A DNA stretch of 64,000 nucleotides from NCBI GenBank assembly GCA_014773175.1, contig VXCM01001242.1, forward strand, positions 124,001-188,000, given 5' to 3'. Made by a program: the position numbers and the translations under genes. Source of the stretch: Lucifuga dentata. Taxonomy: Eukaryota > Chordata > Actinopteri > Ophidiiformes > Bythitidae. Positions 1-12,900 of this stretch are shown here, one piece after another. The number at the start of each line of letters is the position of its first letter. Within the stretch, counting starts at the first letter, position 1. The notes under the pieces were generated by a model that did no database searches, was not told where the DNA came from, and was given only the letters and a program-made list of their open reading frames with translations.

Positions 1-1011
1 TATGTAACATTCAGTACCAATAAATACTGACTATTAAATTACAGGCACTGACAGCATTCAAAATGAAGAACTTTGATATTCTATTTTAATCTGTTCATGT
101 TTTTGTTGACTGGGTTTTTTTTTTTTGANTTTTTTTTTTTTTTTTTTTTTTTTTTTTCTCCCCTCCTTTTTATGTACCTTAGATTTTATCATTGCATCAA
201 ATTTTTGGATCACTTTTAGATTTTGGCATCTTTAATGCTATGATTTTGCCTGACGACAAAGATGCTGCTGCTGCTGTGTAGAACATGAATAAAGCGAATA
301 ATCAGAATAAATCAGTTTGGAAAGTGGTTGTGAAATGATAACTGTTACATCCCCCTGTAGGTGGCTGTATTATATTGTGTGTTGTGTTAGTCTGTCTCTC
401 AGCTGCAGATCCTCCTCCCTCCATTGGCTGTACCTGGGAACCTATCCTAATCACAGTCCAGCGGCTGTATTTAAGGACTGAGAACATGCTCTTCTGGGCC
501 TTTGACCACGTTGCTGTTACCTTGTTTTTGCTGTTGCCTGTTTGTAAGATACAGTAGCTCTTGTAACAGTTTGAGCTTATGTAATCTTGAGTTAATTTGA
601 TTTTGAGTTGATTTTAGTTGTGTTAAGCTTTTGTATACCTTTGTTGTTTTGGGGGGAATATTGTAGGGGAGAACTGCCTTTTTTGTTTGCACTGTTTTTT
701 TCCACAGATAGGCAGAAAAAGGTAGAATTGTACTTTTATTTTTTTGGGTAGTCTAGCAGTCTATCTTTTTTCTATTTAGGGCTTTTTGTTTATGTTGGCC
801 TTGGCTCTCTCTGAAGCTGAATTTGAATTTCTCCCAGTGACAAATAAATGAGAGAATTCATGTAATCCTCAGACCTTGTTACTCTGCTTTATGTTTCTCC
901 TTTTTTCTTTACTTTTCCCCAGACCATTTTGAGGATGTAACATTACAATATCTTTACTTTGTTTTTCTTGAAAAAAGTTAATTTAGTCTTAGACATTTAG
1001 AGCAACTTTAA
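1..1011. other. left edge, no gene recognised
   Basis: This AT-rich stretch has T homopolymers and an N at about 129. Plus-strand AATAAA motifs near 288, 306 and 843 could mark the 3' end of a gene lying to the left, but no coding exon is recognisable. Confidence 0.3.
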
Positions 1012-1068
1012 AGGGGGCATATTATGCTAACTTAGGGGTTGATCTTTGAAAACATTACAATGCTTTAA

Positions 1069-2119
1069 AGGACTACACTGGTGATTTAGCATGTTTGAGC
1101 CCAATTAATACTATATGTGTATGTGTGTGTGTATATACATATATTACATTACCGCCAGATACATTTTTTGTCGAAGTAACATAATTTTAGGATTTCAACA
1201 TGGATTTAATATGGAGCTAAACCGAAGAAAATGTACTGTATGTCTCCACGAGGGAATATAATCCCAGGAGAAGATGGCTTTTACCACAAAATTAAAACAT
1301 GCCCTCTGAAATCATATACAAGTGTTAGCTGGCAAAACATTGAATTTTAAAGGACCATACCATCCATTTTGCATGCTTGAGTCTAACACATTCAATTTTC
1401 ATACAGGTAAGGTCACTGACAATCATTTCCCAAAGGATAAAACCGTATTTCAGCTTTTCTGATATTTTGCAAAACCTCTTAATCTTTCAAAATCAAATAT
1501 TCAAGTGATACACCCACCTTAAAAATCGGATGTTTTGCCTGCTAATAGTTGTGCAGTGAAGTTATGTGACAGTCACTTGTAAGTTTTTTGATAAACAGCT
1601 CTTCTTTTGGGACTATATTTCCTGGTGGAGACATATACATTCACTCTGCTCTTTTTATTGTGCTTAAATGCTAAAATTATGAAACTTCAAAAAAAAAACC
1701 CTGAATACATGTGTTGTTCATGATGATGGATTACCTATCCCAAGAACGTTTCAAGTATCAACAAGTTGATTTGAATAACCAGAATGAACTGAAACCAATG
1801 GCGGTCTGGAAGGTAGGAAATAAAAGTAATTTACTGTTCCTATGCTTCAGGAAATGATTGTCAGTAACCTTGCGTATATGAAAATTGAATATATTAGGCT
1901 CAAACATGCAAAATGGATGGTATGGTCCTTTAAGATGGGTGTATCACCTGAACATTCTTTTTTTTTTTTTTTTTTTTTTTAAAGATTAGCAGATTTAACA
2001 CAATAACACAAAAACTAATATATTATTTTATATTTTGGAAAATGTTGGCAACAGGAACATAATGTGTATGTAGGTAGTATGTATTAGACTCAAGCATGCA
2101 TAATCACAGGTATGGTCGT
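1069..2119 (-). mobile_element. TTAA MITE subfamily B, copy B1
   Basis: Its ends are AGGACTACACTGGTGATTTA and the inverted form of it, each flanked by TTAA. It is interrupted at TTTTAA by the A-type element at 1,351-1,929; the flanks ...GCAAAACATTGAATTTTAA and TTAAGATGGGTGTATCACC are contiguous in other B copies. Confidence 0.7.
1351..1929 (+). mobile_element. TTAA MITE subfamily A, copy A1 (nested in B1)
   Basis: It is a near-consensus A element with AGGACCATACCATCCATTTT at the left and the inverted equivalent at the right. The inverted repeats are about 85-90 bp, it is flanked by TTAA, and it has no coding capacity. Confidence 0.75.
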
Positions 2120-2377
2120 TTAATATGCAAAAAAAACCAAACCTGTAAGCACTGTCTCTTTAAGCCCCTCCTCCCCCCCCCACACACACACACAAAGCCT
2201 GCTCTGTTCTAGCTTCATACTTCAACATGTGTGTTGCATGTTGAAATGAATATGTTATATACTGTACGTAAAGGATGATGCAAAAATAAAGCATTAAGGA
2301 CCTGTGGGGTTGTTTTACAGAATGCATTTCTTTTAATGTAAAAATGAAGAGAAAATAACAAAATACAATATGTCTCC

Positions 2378-3528
2378 TTAAATTAATTTTATAGAATACT
2401 CAAATGTTGCATGGAAAAAGTCTGTATTGAACTTATTGTAATATGTTGCATCACATCAGTCAAAAGCAATGAAATTCATATAAAAGTATATTTATTACCA
2501 CAAAAATAGGACATCCTGTATGTAGTGCATAAATAGCTTTGATGTGAAACTACACAGCACTGTAGGTGACCACATTTCCTCCAGCACACACCTGCATGTG
2601 TGTGTGTGTGTGTGTGTGTAGTATACATTCCAATTCAAACTTGGGAAAGGCGAGCACCCTGGAGAGGAAGGCACTAAAACAGTCAGCAGCATAGCATCAT
2701 GCTAGCACACGTCATCTATTATTACCCAGAATCCTCTCTCTGGTCTCGCTGCGCTCACGCCTCGGCCAATAGGGAGGCCTCACCAGTGCCGAGCAGGTAC
2801 AACAACCAGAGGTCACAAGAACTTGTTGTAAAAAGTTGTGTGTGTCCAACTTATACTGAAAACGTGGAAGTCTTTGTGCTTTATATTCAAAGTGCAGTAG
2901 AGAATTTGATGTTTCCACACCAAACGCAGGAAACATACAGGAACCACATATTTGGAAAATCTGCATAAAGATAAGACTTAAAGCTAATAATGACGGTATG
3001 ATATGCTTGACTTTCCTTAGTGTTTTACTCTAAATGCATTTTTTTTTTGCCAGACAGCAAAGAATACTACAATGATAAAGTCAAGCGCGAGTATGTATAA
3101 GCTTTGAAAGTGCAGCAAGTTGTTTTTTTGTTTTTTGAGTTTCTGCTGAAATGATCATAAACTTAAATATTACTTCTCATTGCAGATGTGCTGGCCTGTT
3201 TCAAGTCGTAATCTTGCTGATGTGTTTTTCCATCGCTTGATAATTCAGACACATGGATGTAGAGCTCCTTTGCAATTGTAAACACAATCTTACATAGACT
3301 TCATAGAACATAGAAAACATATAAATATATACAAAACACACTGTCTCATTTGACAAGCTCCAGTGTTTTGCTACAATGATGCACTGTACTGATCTTTGCC
3401 CATCTGTGAATAATCCTTCCATTCAACCAGTCCCCTGTGTGTTTGGATTTCTTTATGCTTCTCCCCCCAAAAAATCCATCCTAGTCTTTATTCCTTGGAT
3501 GGCATCACCGAAGCACATGACCAATTAA
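2378..3528. other. 3' flank of rgl2, unassigned
   Basis: It contains a (TG)n tract at about 2,595-2,619 and no recognisable gene. TTTATT on the plus strand (AATAAA on the minus strand) near 2,489 could be a distant polyadenylation signal for rgl2, but the distance from the stop (4 kb) makes this speculative. Confidence 0.25.
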
Positions 3529-3992
3529 AGGACCATGCCGTCCATTTTGCATGTTTGAGCCTAAGATATGCAATTTTCATACACGTAAGGTTACTAACAA
3601 CCATTTTCCAAAGGATAAAACCATATTTCAGCTTTCCTGATATTTTGCAAAATCTCTTAATCTNAACCATTTTCCAAAGGATAAAACCATATTTCAGCTT
3701 TCCTGATATTTTGCAAAATCTCTTAATCTTCCAAACTCAAATATGCAAGCAATGCACCTACTGTAAAAATTGATGTTTCACTTGCTAATAGTTATGCAAA
3801 ATTATGAAGTCATGGTTGTTGAAATTTTTCGATAAGCATTTTGGGACTATATTCCCCGGTGGAGACATACGTACATTCACTCCATGCTTTTTATTGCACT
3901 TAAACATTTTTTTAAACTCACTGTTCCAGTAGTATGCTTTGGGAAATGACTGCCAGTAATGTTACATGTATGAAAATTGGTGGTATAGTCCT
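3529..3992 (+). mobile_element. TTAA MITE subfamily A, copy A2
   Basis: TTAA-flanked element with A-type ends and an internal deletion. It contains an N at 3,664 between two identical 65-bp copies (3,599-3,663 and 3,665-3,729), an assembly artefact. Confidence 0.7.
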
Positions 3993-4794
3993 TTAAATCT
4001 TCTTTTTACGTTTGGAAATATCACTCATGACTGAGATACATTACAGCGAGGGATTTCTTGGTGGCTGTTAGTAATTATAGCCATTCATATTCATTGATTT
4101 GGAATGAAAATAATGCATCGACTGCTACCTGACTGGGACTTGAGTCAGCACCGACTGGGCTCAGATAAAGGCTTCTGTTGCTGTTCGTCTTGGTGTAAAA
4201 ATCATAACACACATAATACACACTCAGTACATTTACAGTACATGCACATTACACTCAGATTTTTCTCCATACTGCATTTAAGGCTACAGTTTGGAATTAG
4301 GAGGATTCCATTCTTTGCTGAACATTCGTGACTAGGTGCTTAATCAGTTTCTGAGAGGAAGCACTGAAGTGAGGAGATAAATAATTAGGCTGATGGTGAG
4401 TTAGTGGAGCTTTTACACGCTTGAGAAACTCCACTTACAATCACATTGGGCATTTTCAGACCTGTAATCTGTTTGCTGTGGCGAATCAGGAATTAAATTG
4501 TCACAATGTTACATTTACAGGTTTAGTTTAGTTCAGTTCCACACAGTTTATCCCAGTTGTAGCTCAGTGTTAACCACACGCAACCCTCTCCGGTTCTAGA
4601 TTGATCAATAGATGACTGCCTCATAGCTGGTTTGGAACTAGTGTGGATCATGTTTACGCCACAAACAAACCGCTCAGAAGTTAGACTGGAATGGGACTGA
4701 GACCAACCCCTGTAGGTGTTCTCGGTCTGATCGTTATGGTGTGAACCTGAATTTGATTGCTGTGCTGACATATACCCAAAAGAACAAAAGATAA

Positions 4795-6073
4795 AGGACC
4801 ATATCAGTGATTATTCACGTTTGAGCCCATTATATACAACCTGCATACATATTATGTTACTGACAGCCGATTTGCAAAACATAAAACCGTATTTTAGTTT
4901 TCCTGTTATTTTTTCAAATCTCCTAATCTTTCAAAGTCAAACGTTCAGGTAACACATCGACTTTAAAAGTTAACTTTTCGCCTTCAAACGCTTACGCGTG
5001 ATTGTAGAAGGCACAGTCATTTAAATTTCTCATTAAAAGCCATTTTCTCCTGGGACTATGTTTCCTGGCGCCAGGAAACATAGTCCCAGGAGAAAATGGC
5101 TAGGTATGTATAGGTACACAGCTGGGCAATGTAGCTACACAGGCCGTGCGTAAAGGCGTGCGCCTGTATGCACGGCCTGTATAGGGCAGGCGCATGGACT
5201 GTGAGCAGATGAACAGGTCAAATACATCCCTACCAAGATTTGCATCCCCAAGATGAAGGAATGAAATCGCTTTAACAGCTGACATTTGGGGCTATTTCTA
5301 TGTGACAGGGAGAGTTTGGTGCATGTGAGCCTTCTCAGGGCTGAGATGTATTTTTCGGCAGAAATAACGACAAAATAAGAGTGGACTATAATCGATGCTG
5401 CCCATCTACCTCCTATTATATTGCCTCTAAGAAGTTTTTCAAAGTAATAAATATTGTCTTAGATTACATGATCNCCTATTATATTGCCTCTAAGAAGTTT
5501 TTCAAAGTAATAAATATTGTCTTAGATTACATGATCCGTTCTCTGAGTGGGGATGCAATTCTCAGTAAGGATGCAGTTTGAGGCACAACAAAGATGAGCG
5601 CCGAGTTCAACATAAAACGTTATGTTGGCTAGGCGAAATCGACCTCGGAGCAAATAAAATAAATGCTGAGTTTTTGCGATCTCCCCCCCCCCAAAACAAT
5701 CCAGTCTGACCCTGATGCCCGCCCAGAAACATCAAATGCCCTGCCAATTAATCTGCTCTGCCGCCGGGACTGCCTGGTGGAGAAATACATCGTCTTCCAT
5801 GCAGCTCTGTGTTGGATCGGTTAAATAAAGTTACTTCAGCAAAAAACTTAATAGTCATCTTGTTTGCTGTGATGGATTACATATCTCAAGCATGTTTAAA
5901 ATCTCTTCAAATTGATTTTAATAATGTACTGGAATGAACTTAATCCGATGACAGTCTTGAAGGCAGGAAAAAAAAATTCTAAAATTTACCACTAAAGTAT
6001 ATTTGAGGAAATGGTTGTCACGTTGTCATTGTGTATATTGGACTCAAACATACACAATCGTCGGTATGGTCCT
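4795..6073 (+). mobile_element. TTAA MITE subfamily B, copy B2, interrupted
   Basis: The left B end starts at 4,795 after ATAA and the right B end stops at 6,073 before TTAA. Between about 5,102 and 5,780 lies unrelated sequence, joined at a 64-bp perfect palindrome. The insert carries an N-flanking 62-bp duplication at 5,474. Confidence 0.6.
5038..5101. repeat. 64-bp perfect palindrome
   Basis: The two 32-nt arms are exact reverse complements meeting at GGCGCC (5,067-5,072) with no spacer. The arm sequence is the GGGACTATGTTTCCTGG block of B elements, so the palindrome is a snap-back duplication inside B2. Confidence 0.9.
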
Positions 6074-6410
6074 TTAAGGGGGAAACACTTCAGCCAAAAC
6101 TAAGACTCGAAACAAACTAGCTGTGAAAACGCCCACAGTCTAGATTTGGGAGTTTACCAAGAATATACTGACATCGATTTATGCATTTTGTCATTTGAAA
6201 AAATCTATTTCTGCTTAAAATCAGAATTTGAATGTGCATATAAACGTACTGGCTCTGTTCTTCAGCAGCAGCAGATGGCGTAACCAGCGGGGCAGATGTT
6301 TAGTGAAACAGACCTGCTGTGGAGTTTCTGAGGAAAACACGTTGAGACTTGTTGAAAAGGGCGTCCTGGTTAGCTTAGTAGGAATGTGAGACAGAGAAGG
6401 CCACACTTAG

Positions 6411-6420
6411 TGTGTGTGTG

Positions 6421-6457
<37 letters not shown>
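6411..6457. repeat. (TG)n microsatellite
   Basis: Run of TG repeats just beyond the rgl2 stop codon, within the presumed 3' UTR; the transcript reads (CA)n. Confidence 0.9.
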
Positions 6458-6458
<1 letters not shown>

Positions 6459-6532
6459 ATCATCACATTCTTCTCAGGACAACGAGAAACATCAGCCACT
6501 GTGGACAAAGCTGGTTTAAGAAAAGTTTCCTG

Positions 6533-6714
6533 TCAAAATAGAGTCCTGACCAGCCTCCTCCCTTTGGCCTTAATACGAGGGAAAGTGGCGCTTGTCTCTG
6601 TGCTGATTGGCTGCAAGCCAAGGGGAGTGTTTCCACCTTTCCTTCTTAACAGGAAGTCAACACTAGATGATGTCATGGCATAGAAGACGTTTCCTGTAGC
6701 AGGGATGACCAGTT
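6533..6714 (-). CDS. rgl2: rgl2 coding exon 19 (end of RA domain and stop)
   Basis: Residues 679-738 and stop. It begins ELVIPATGNVFYAMTSSSVD, then FLLRRK, and ends FPRIKAKGRRLVRTLF. Human RGL2 ends FPRIKATGRKIARALF. The acceptor is TAACACAG|AA. I could not identify the 3' UTR end or polyadenylation signal with confidence. Confidence 0.93.
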
Positions 6715-8814
6715 CTGTGTTAACAGAGAAACAAAGAGCACATTGGATTTCAGTAGACGCCACAGTAATCCATCATTATAAAGCTGACAGCCATTACTGT
6801 TAACTAAGATGTCATAATTTTGTACTGTTCAGGACATTCTGGGATTTATTTTGTCGCTAACAGTGGTGGAAGATGTACTCAATCATGTACAACCACATCA
6901 AAATTAAACCTGAGTACAAAATTTGAGTAAATGTACTTAGTTACTTTCCATATCTGGCAATAAAGGATTGAAATTTGCTTTTAGTTTGTTCCGTCTCTTC
7001 CTGCTTTGTGACTGTTCAACACTAAAACCTGATGTTTCCATGCTTCCATGTTTTTTTTTTCTTGCCTGACTTTAGATATCTGCTAAATTAAAAATCAAAG
7101 TCTCAACACAATGTCCTTTTTGTCTACATTTACATTGTTGCAGGAATGCACGGTAACTTCCCAAGCGATTCGTTTTTATTTGTATTTCAGCGTGACAAAC
7201 GGGAATTATTATGTAAAATTTCAGAAACATTCTGCCATCTTCGACTTCACCAGAAAAATGTCTTTACCTTTTCCCTCAGGCAGAAGTTGAATCAGCTCAT
7301 ATCTGGACGCCTCTTTGGGGTCCTGATTGTGCTTTTCTAAGGCAGAGCTGATCACAGTGGGGGTCTTGTCGTTGCTCGTCACCTGAGGGAAGAGAGGAGA
7401 ATAAAAATGACACCGGGATGGCTTGACTTGCACTAATGATATCCTGCAAATGTTGTATCCCGCGGGTATGATTCTGGTGACCAGCATTATGGGATATTCA
7501 CAGATAAGAGGAAAAGCTGAAAGTGCAGCATGTCGCACATGATTTGAGACAGAACATTTTCTGCTTTAATTAGACGCTTTGCTTTAGTACCAGAATGCTT
7601 CGATACAGGTTTCCATCTTGCAGGTCCATCCTTATCCTGATGATCTGTATATCTGGACCCGAGCCTTTGGTGTTATAGGAGGGGTTGTTTCCACAGGAGG
7701 CCGATCGGCGATGTGATTTCATGGGAGTAGATGGGGTCAACGTGGTGGAGTTGGAGTCATTGGTTGGAGGGGATGTGTCAACATCCAGACAGGACACAGA
7801 TGGAGATCTCATGTGCTGAATTTGAAAAAAAAAATGTGTTAATGACAAGTTCATGATTACATTTTTGGTATAAATATAAATGACATACGCTTCCACAAAC
7901 ATTATCCAGTAACATGACTATTACAAGGGATGATTGTTAAAAAAAAAAAAAAAAAGTAGTTGCCTGCATTGGTTGTACATAACAAAGCTTACAGAATGCA
8001 TCTACAGCATGAACTAATGCATTGAATATCAAATGTGACTACAGTTAATTGGTGTTTTTTTTCCACACACACATCCAGCTGCTGCCAATCCTGATAACAA
8101 CATGGAGTTCTACAAATGACCTTGTCAACATTTGGTTTATAACCCTGATGAAGGCACACAATACTGACACATGGGTACATAAAACAATGCTGGAGCAGTT
8201 TGATTCTGCAACAACTATTATTATTTTGTCTTACATTTTTCTCAGGTGTCAGGATCTCCACCATTTGGGTGTGTGTTTACAGTCATTGTTGCTCTCGTTA
8301 ATCAATTATTAACATATGCTTGTTTCAACTTGTCACACCTAAGATGCTGGAAGGATTTTTATTCCAGTTTCATAGCAGTCCGTTTTTTGTTTTTGACTCC
8401 CCAACAAATCCTCCTAAAACCTTTTCCATAACTGGGGGGTGAAAGGTGAAGGTCTGGTGGGATGCTGAACTAATTCAAAGCCACAATCACAGATAGCTAG
8501 TACATGATCACCGTTTGTCCATCTTATACAACTCATAGAGCCTTGAACATGTAAGTTCCAAGACTTAAAACTCAAATTACAGCACTTCTTGGTCACTTAT
8601 TTCCTGTCAGGCTCAGAACTTTTCAATCAACCCTTGTATCTGTACACAGAGAAAAGAGAGATAAGTGCAAAACTGGGCCTAACAGTTATGGTAATTGTTC
8701 ATTACCTTAGCAAGTTTAGACAGAAGGTTATTGACGGGGGAGGGGAAGTCAAGGAGGCTGTCACTGTCGCCCGCCAGGCTGGTCTGCGAGGAACTCAGGC
8801 TGTCAACACACCAA

Positions 8815-8871
<57 letters not shown>

Positions 8872-9916
8872 GATTTACAGCAATCTATCACAACCTACAT
8901 GACCGATCAAAACCTCGCCTGTGTACATATATATGTATATTCTGAAATGAAAAAAATGTGGTATTATGTCTTTCTCTGCCTGGGAGGTAGTTTTTAGTTG
9001 CTGTTTCCTTGTCAGTCGTTAGGTAGCGGGATGCCTTAAAGGACCATACCACCCATTTAGCATGTTTGAGCCTAATATATTCAATTTTCATACATGTTAT
9101 GTTACTGACAATAATTTCCCAAAGGATAAAACCATATTTCAGCTTTCCTGATATTTTGCAAAATCTCTTAATCTTTCAACATTAAATGTTCAAGTGATAC
9201 ACCCACCTTAAAAATTGATGTTTCACCTGCTAATAGTTATGCAGCCTTATGAAGTTATGGTCGTTTAAATTTTTTTGATAAACATAGGTCATCTTTTGGG
9301 ACTATATTCCCCAGTGGAGACACACATTCACTCCATGCTTTTTATTGCACTTAAACGCTAAAATTATGAAACTTCGGAAAAAAAAACCTGAATACACATG
9401 TTGTTCACAATAATGGATTACCTATCCCAAGAAGGTTTCAAGTATCAACAAGTTGATTTTAACAGCGTACCAGAATGAACTGAAACCAATGGCGGTCTGG
9501 AAGGTAGGAAAAAAAATTGTATGCTTTGGGAAATGATTGTGTAGGAAAATTGAGGCTCAAACATGCAAAATGTGTGGTATGGTCCTTTAAAACTACGTTA
9601 ACAGGTTTAAATGAAAGTTAAGATTATGAGCTAAACAACAACTTATTAATTATTGGTGTGGTTTTACATCCAGGTTCTGCTCCTGGAATTTCCTTTTTAA
9701 CAGTTTAGCATTTCAACACATGAGATTTCTGAATATTTGTGCCTTTTTCCTCATGGCCTACACAGATTCTGCTTATTATATATCCCATGATTGTCTGTCA
9801 CCATGTATATTTTGATGCAGATTCAGATCCAGGAACAGATGAAAAATGTCAAAACATATTTAGTTGACAATGCGGCCTTGATGGACTTAAACAACCTGAC
9901 TCTCTCTAGTTTCCTT

Positions 9917-9973
<57 letters not shown>

Positions 9974-12900
9974 ATTTTAGGGTTTAGACTTGGTATTAGG
10001 CTAAAGGCTATGTGTGTGTGTATTAGGTATTCCTGATATTGTGGGGACAAAAATCTATTGATGCATTGTGGGGACTTCAAATATGCGGACCATCAACCAG
10101 CCTTTATAACATTAACCATTTATTTTAGATTTGTGTGTGTGTGTGTGTGTGTAGCTTACTCTGGGCACTGTGTGATGATCACTGTTGGGGTAACAACACG
10201 AGGATTTGTCTCACACGGCGCCTCAATTTCATTGGACAATCTGTAACTGCGACAGAGATCATAGTTGCTATGATTTTATGAATTAATGCTGACGGCATTA
10301 ATCAGTCATTGGACCAAACTGTCTTTTACTTACCTGTCCTCCTCTGTTAGCGTTGGCACACTATGATACCACTTCATGAAGGCTTCATCAGCGATGAAAA
10401 CACAGTGTTTGCAGGAAGTCTGCAGGAGGCGGATTTGAGCTAAAACCTCAAATTCCTGTTAACAAAGAGCCGTATTGCTTCAGAGGTCTGTAAGACTTTC
10501 ATAGCACAAAGAGTCAGATGATTAGGTTTTACTTCTGTTTTCATCTCTACAAGCTCCCTCTCTCCACCTAATCACATTCCCCCTCAGATATTATGTCTCC
10601 TCTGCTCGCTCTAATATTCTTTTATCTGGAAGTTGAAAATGTCCCATTTATCTCTCCTTAGCTCTCATTTCTTCTCAGTTCTCTTCCTGGCATTCCTCTT
10701 TAACAGGGTCACAGAAATATTATAGTCAATATAGTCAAGGCGCTGTGGTTCTATATCTTTCGTTCCTTACAACTGGCTGCTGAAGAAACTGAAACTTATT
10801 CTGCCCAGCATCAGAGCATCAGTGTAAATAGTTAAATGCGATACAAATTATTTTAGTAATGTTAGTGTATGATGTGACTCTTAAAGGACAATACCAGCGA
10901 CTGTGCATGTTTGAGCTCAATATATACAATCCACAAACATGTTACGTTACTGACAACCATTTCCCAAAAAATACTAAGTTAGCAGTAAATAAAAAAAAAA
11001 AACATTTCACATTTCCTACCTTCATGACAGATATTGTTTTCAGTTCATTCCAATATGCTATTAAAATTAACTTGCAGAGACTTGAAACACACTGTAATCT
11101 ATCATAGCGAACAGATGTCTATTAGGACTTTTTTGTTGAAGTAATTTTTATTTTAAACGTTCCAACAGAGCTACATGGAAGACAATGTATGTCTTTGCCA
11201 GGAAATATAGTTCCAGAAGACGGCTTTTATAGAGAAATTAAAATGAGCATCCCATCTACAATCGTGCATAAGTGTTAGAAGGTGAAAAGTTGAATTTTAA
11301 AGTAGATGTATTACCTGAACGTTTGATTTAGAAAGATTAGCAAACTGAAAAATAACAGGGAAACTAAAAATACGATTTTATGTTTAGAAAATTGGTTGTC
11401 ACTAATGTACCATCTATCCGGGTCGTACATATTGGGTTCAAACACGCATGATTGGCGGTATGGTCCTTTAATCGTTTAGGATATTACAACACTCACCCGT
11501 CTCCTTTTGTCAAAGTTGATGTAGCCATTCTGCAAAGAAAATTACAGCTTGTGATACTGCAGCTCATAGTACATTTACTAAATATACGAAAGTGAGGGTA
11601 TTTACTGGTCTTAAACATGCAAAAACACTGGTATGGTCCTTTAAGCAAAGGGTTGGAGTATTTCTTTCACCTATGGCAGCTTGCTAACATTTTTCATAAC
11701 ACGCTGATTGGCTTCCAAGAGGTTTCAGAGGAACTTACATCCAGCCTGTCTTTGACGGCCGTGTCCAGCATGGTGAGGTCCGTGAGGAAGATGCCCAGGT
11801 ACGGTACGGTGCCCTGAGTGCTGGACTGTGAAGAAAAAGCCTTTCATCAGCCCACACAGATTTCCACAGACAGCTTCAAGAGCCCACACACCGATGGATT
11901 TCAGAGCAGCCACCTGCAGCTATTTTTCAAATGATGGCTCAGGATTCAGTACATCACACATACACATACACACTTGCGCATGGTCACACACACACTCAAA
12001 ACTGCCTCTGTTCCATGTGGCTGCTTCATGCTGGTGGATCCCCCTTACAACTTTTTATCAAAAAGCTCAAATGCCAGCCAGCCTCTTTGCAACAGTGACA
12101 TCAATATTAATGCAGGAAAACATTCAAGTACTTTTATGAAATCCTTATGCTTTTATGTACAATTCGTGACATGCCAAGTTTAAGAATACACCTGAATGAA
12201 ATAAATGAGTGCTGATATCGATGCTGATGATAGTTTGGGGCATTTGACATTAAGGAGTATTTGTGCCCCTGAATTTTTTACAATCCAAATGACACGTTTG
12301 CAGGATCTTACATCATTGGCAGTTTAAAGTGAGGTTCCCTGGAAATGCCTGTGGGGGTTTCACACCCTTTAGGCTAAAATGATTTGTATTCACACCAGAC
12401 GTGGGCTATAAGGTTGGTGCAAATAAATTTCTGTAATGTGCTTGAAGTGCCAGATGATTAAGCTTTGCCTCAGAGATCAACTCAAAGTCATTTTTAGGTT
12501 CCTCCTCTGCGACTGACAGCTTCCTCAACGCAATCTGAAAGGGTCTGATGAAGAAACACTCCTGTGAGAGTCAAATGTTGAAAATTATTTGTAAATGCTC
12601 CGTGGTGCTTCCGTATGGAGTCTGAAGTGTGCTAACAGAATAATTCTATTGGTAACAAATTGGTAAATGGAATTACCAAATGGAAAAATTTGTTTAAAAA
12701 ATTTTTGTAACACGTTCAAAATACATGAATCATCCAAAAAATGTAGTAAAATAGATATATTATTTAGGCATTTTTAATGATCATTTTTGCATTTACATAC
12801 TTCTCATATAGTTTTTTTGTTCATTGTATCTATTAATTAAGGATTATTTTTATTTCCCAGTTTTCACTGAAAAATACCCAGATGTTTTGAAAGGAACAAG

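Larger units (their letters stand above)
1012..2377 (+). mobile_element. family D TTAA element (copy D3) hosting B1, which hosts A1
   Basis: It begins TTAA then AGGGGGCATATTATG and ends TGTCTCC then TTAA. The right end, with GAAAATAACAAAAT, matches the end of the copy at 57,847-58,882. After the first 57 nt, at ACAATGCTTTAA, it is interrupted by element B1 (1,069-2,119). Confidence 0.65.

Noticed and set aside
2699..2968. 89-codon frame on the plus strand
   Set aside because: It has no recognisable motif, both strands are open, and it lies in the rgl2 3' flank.
7146..7340. Plus-strand frame overlapping rgl2 exon 18
   Set aside because: It is antisense to a clearly homologous RA-domain exon.
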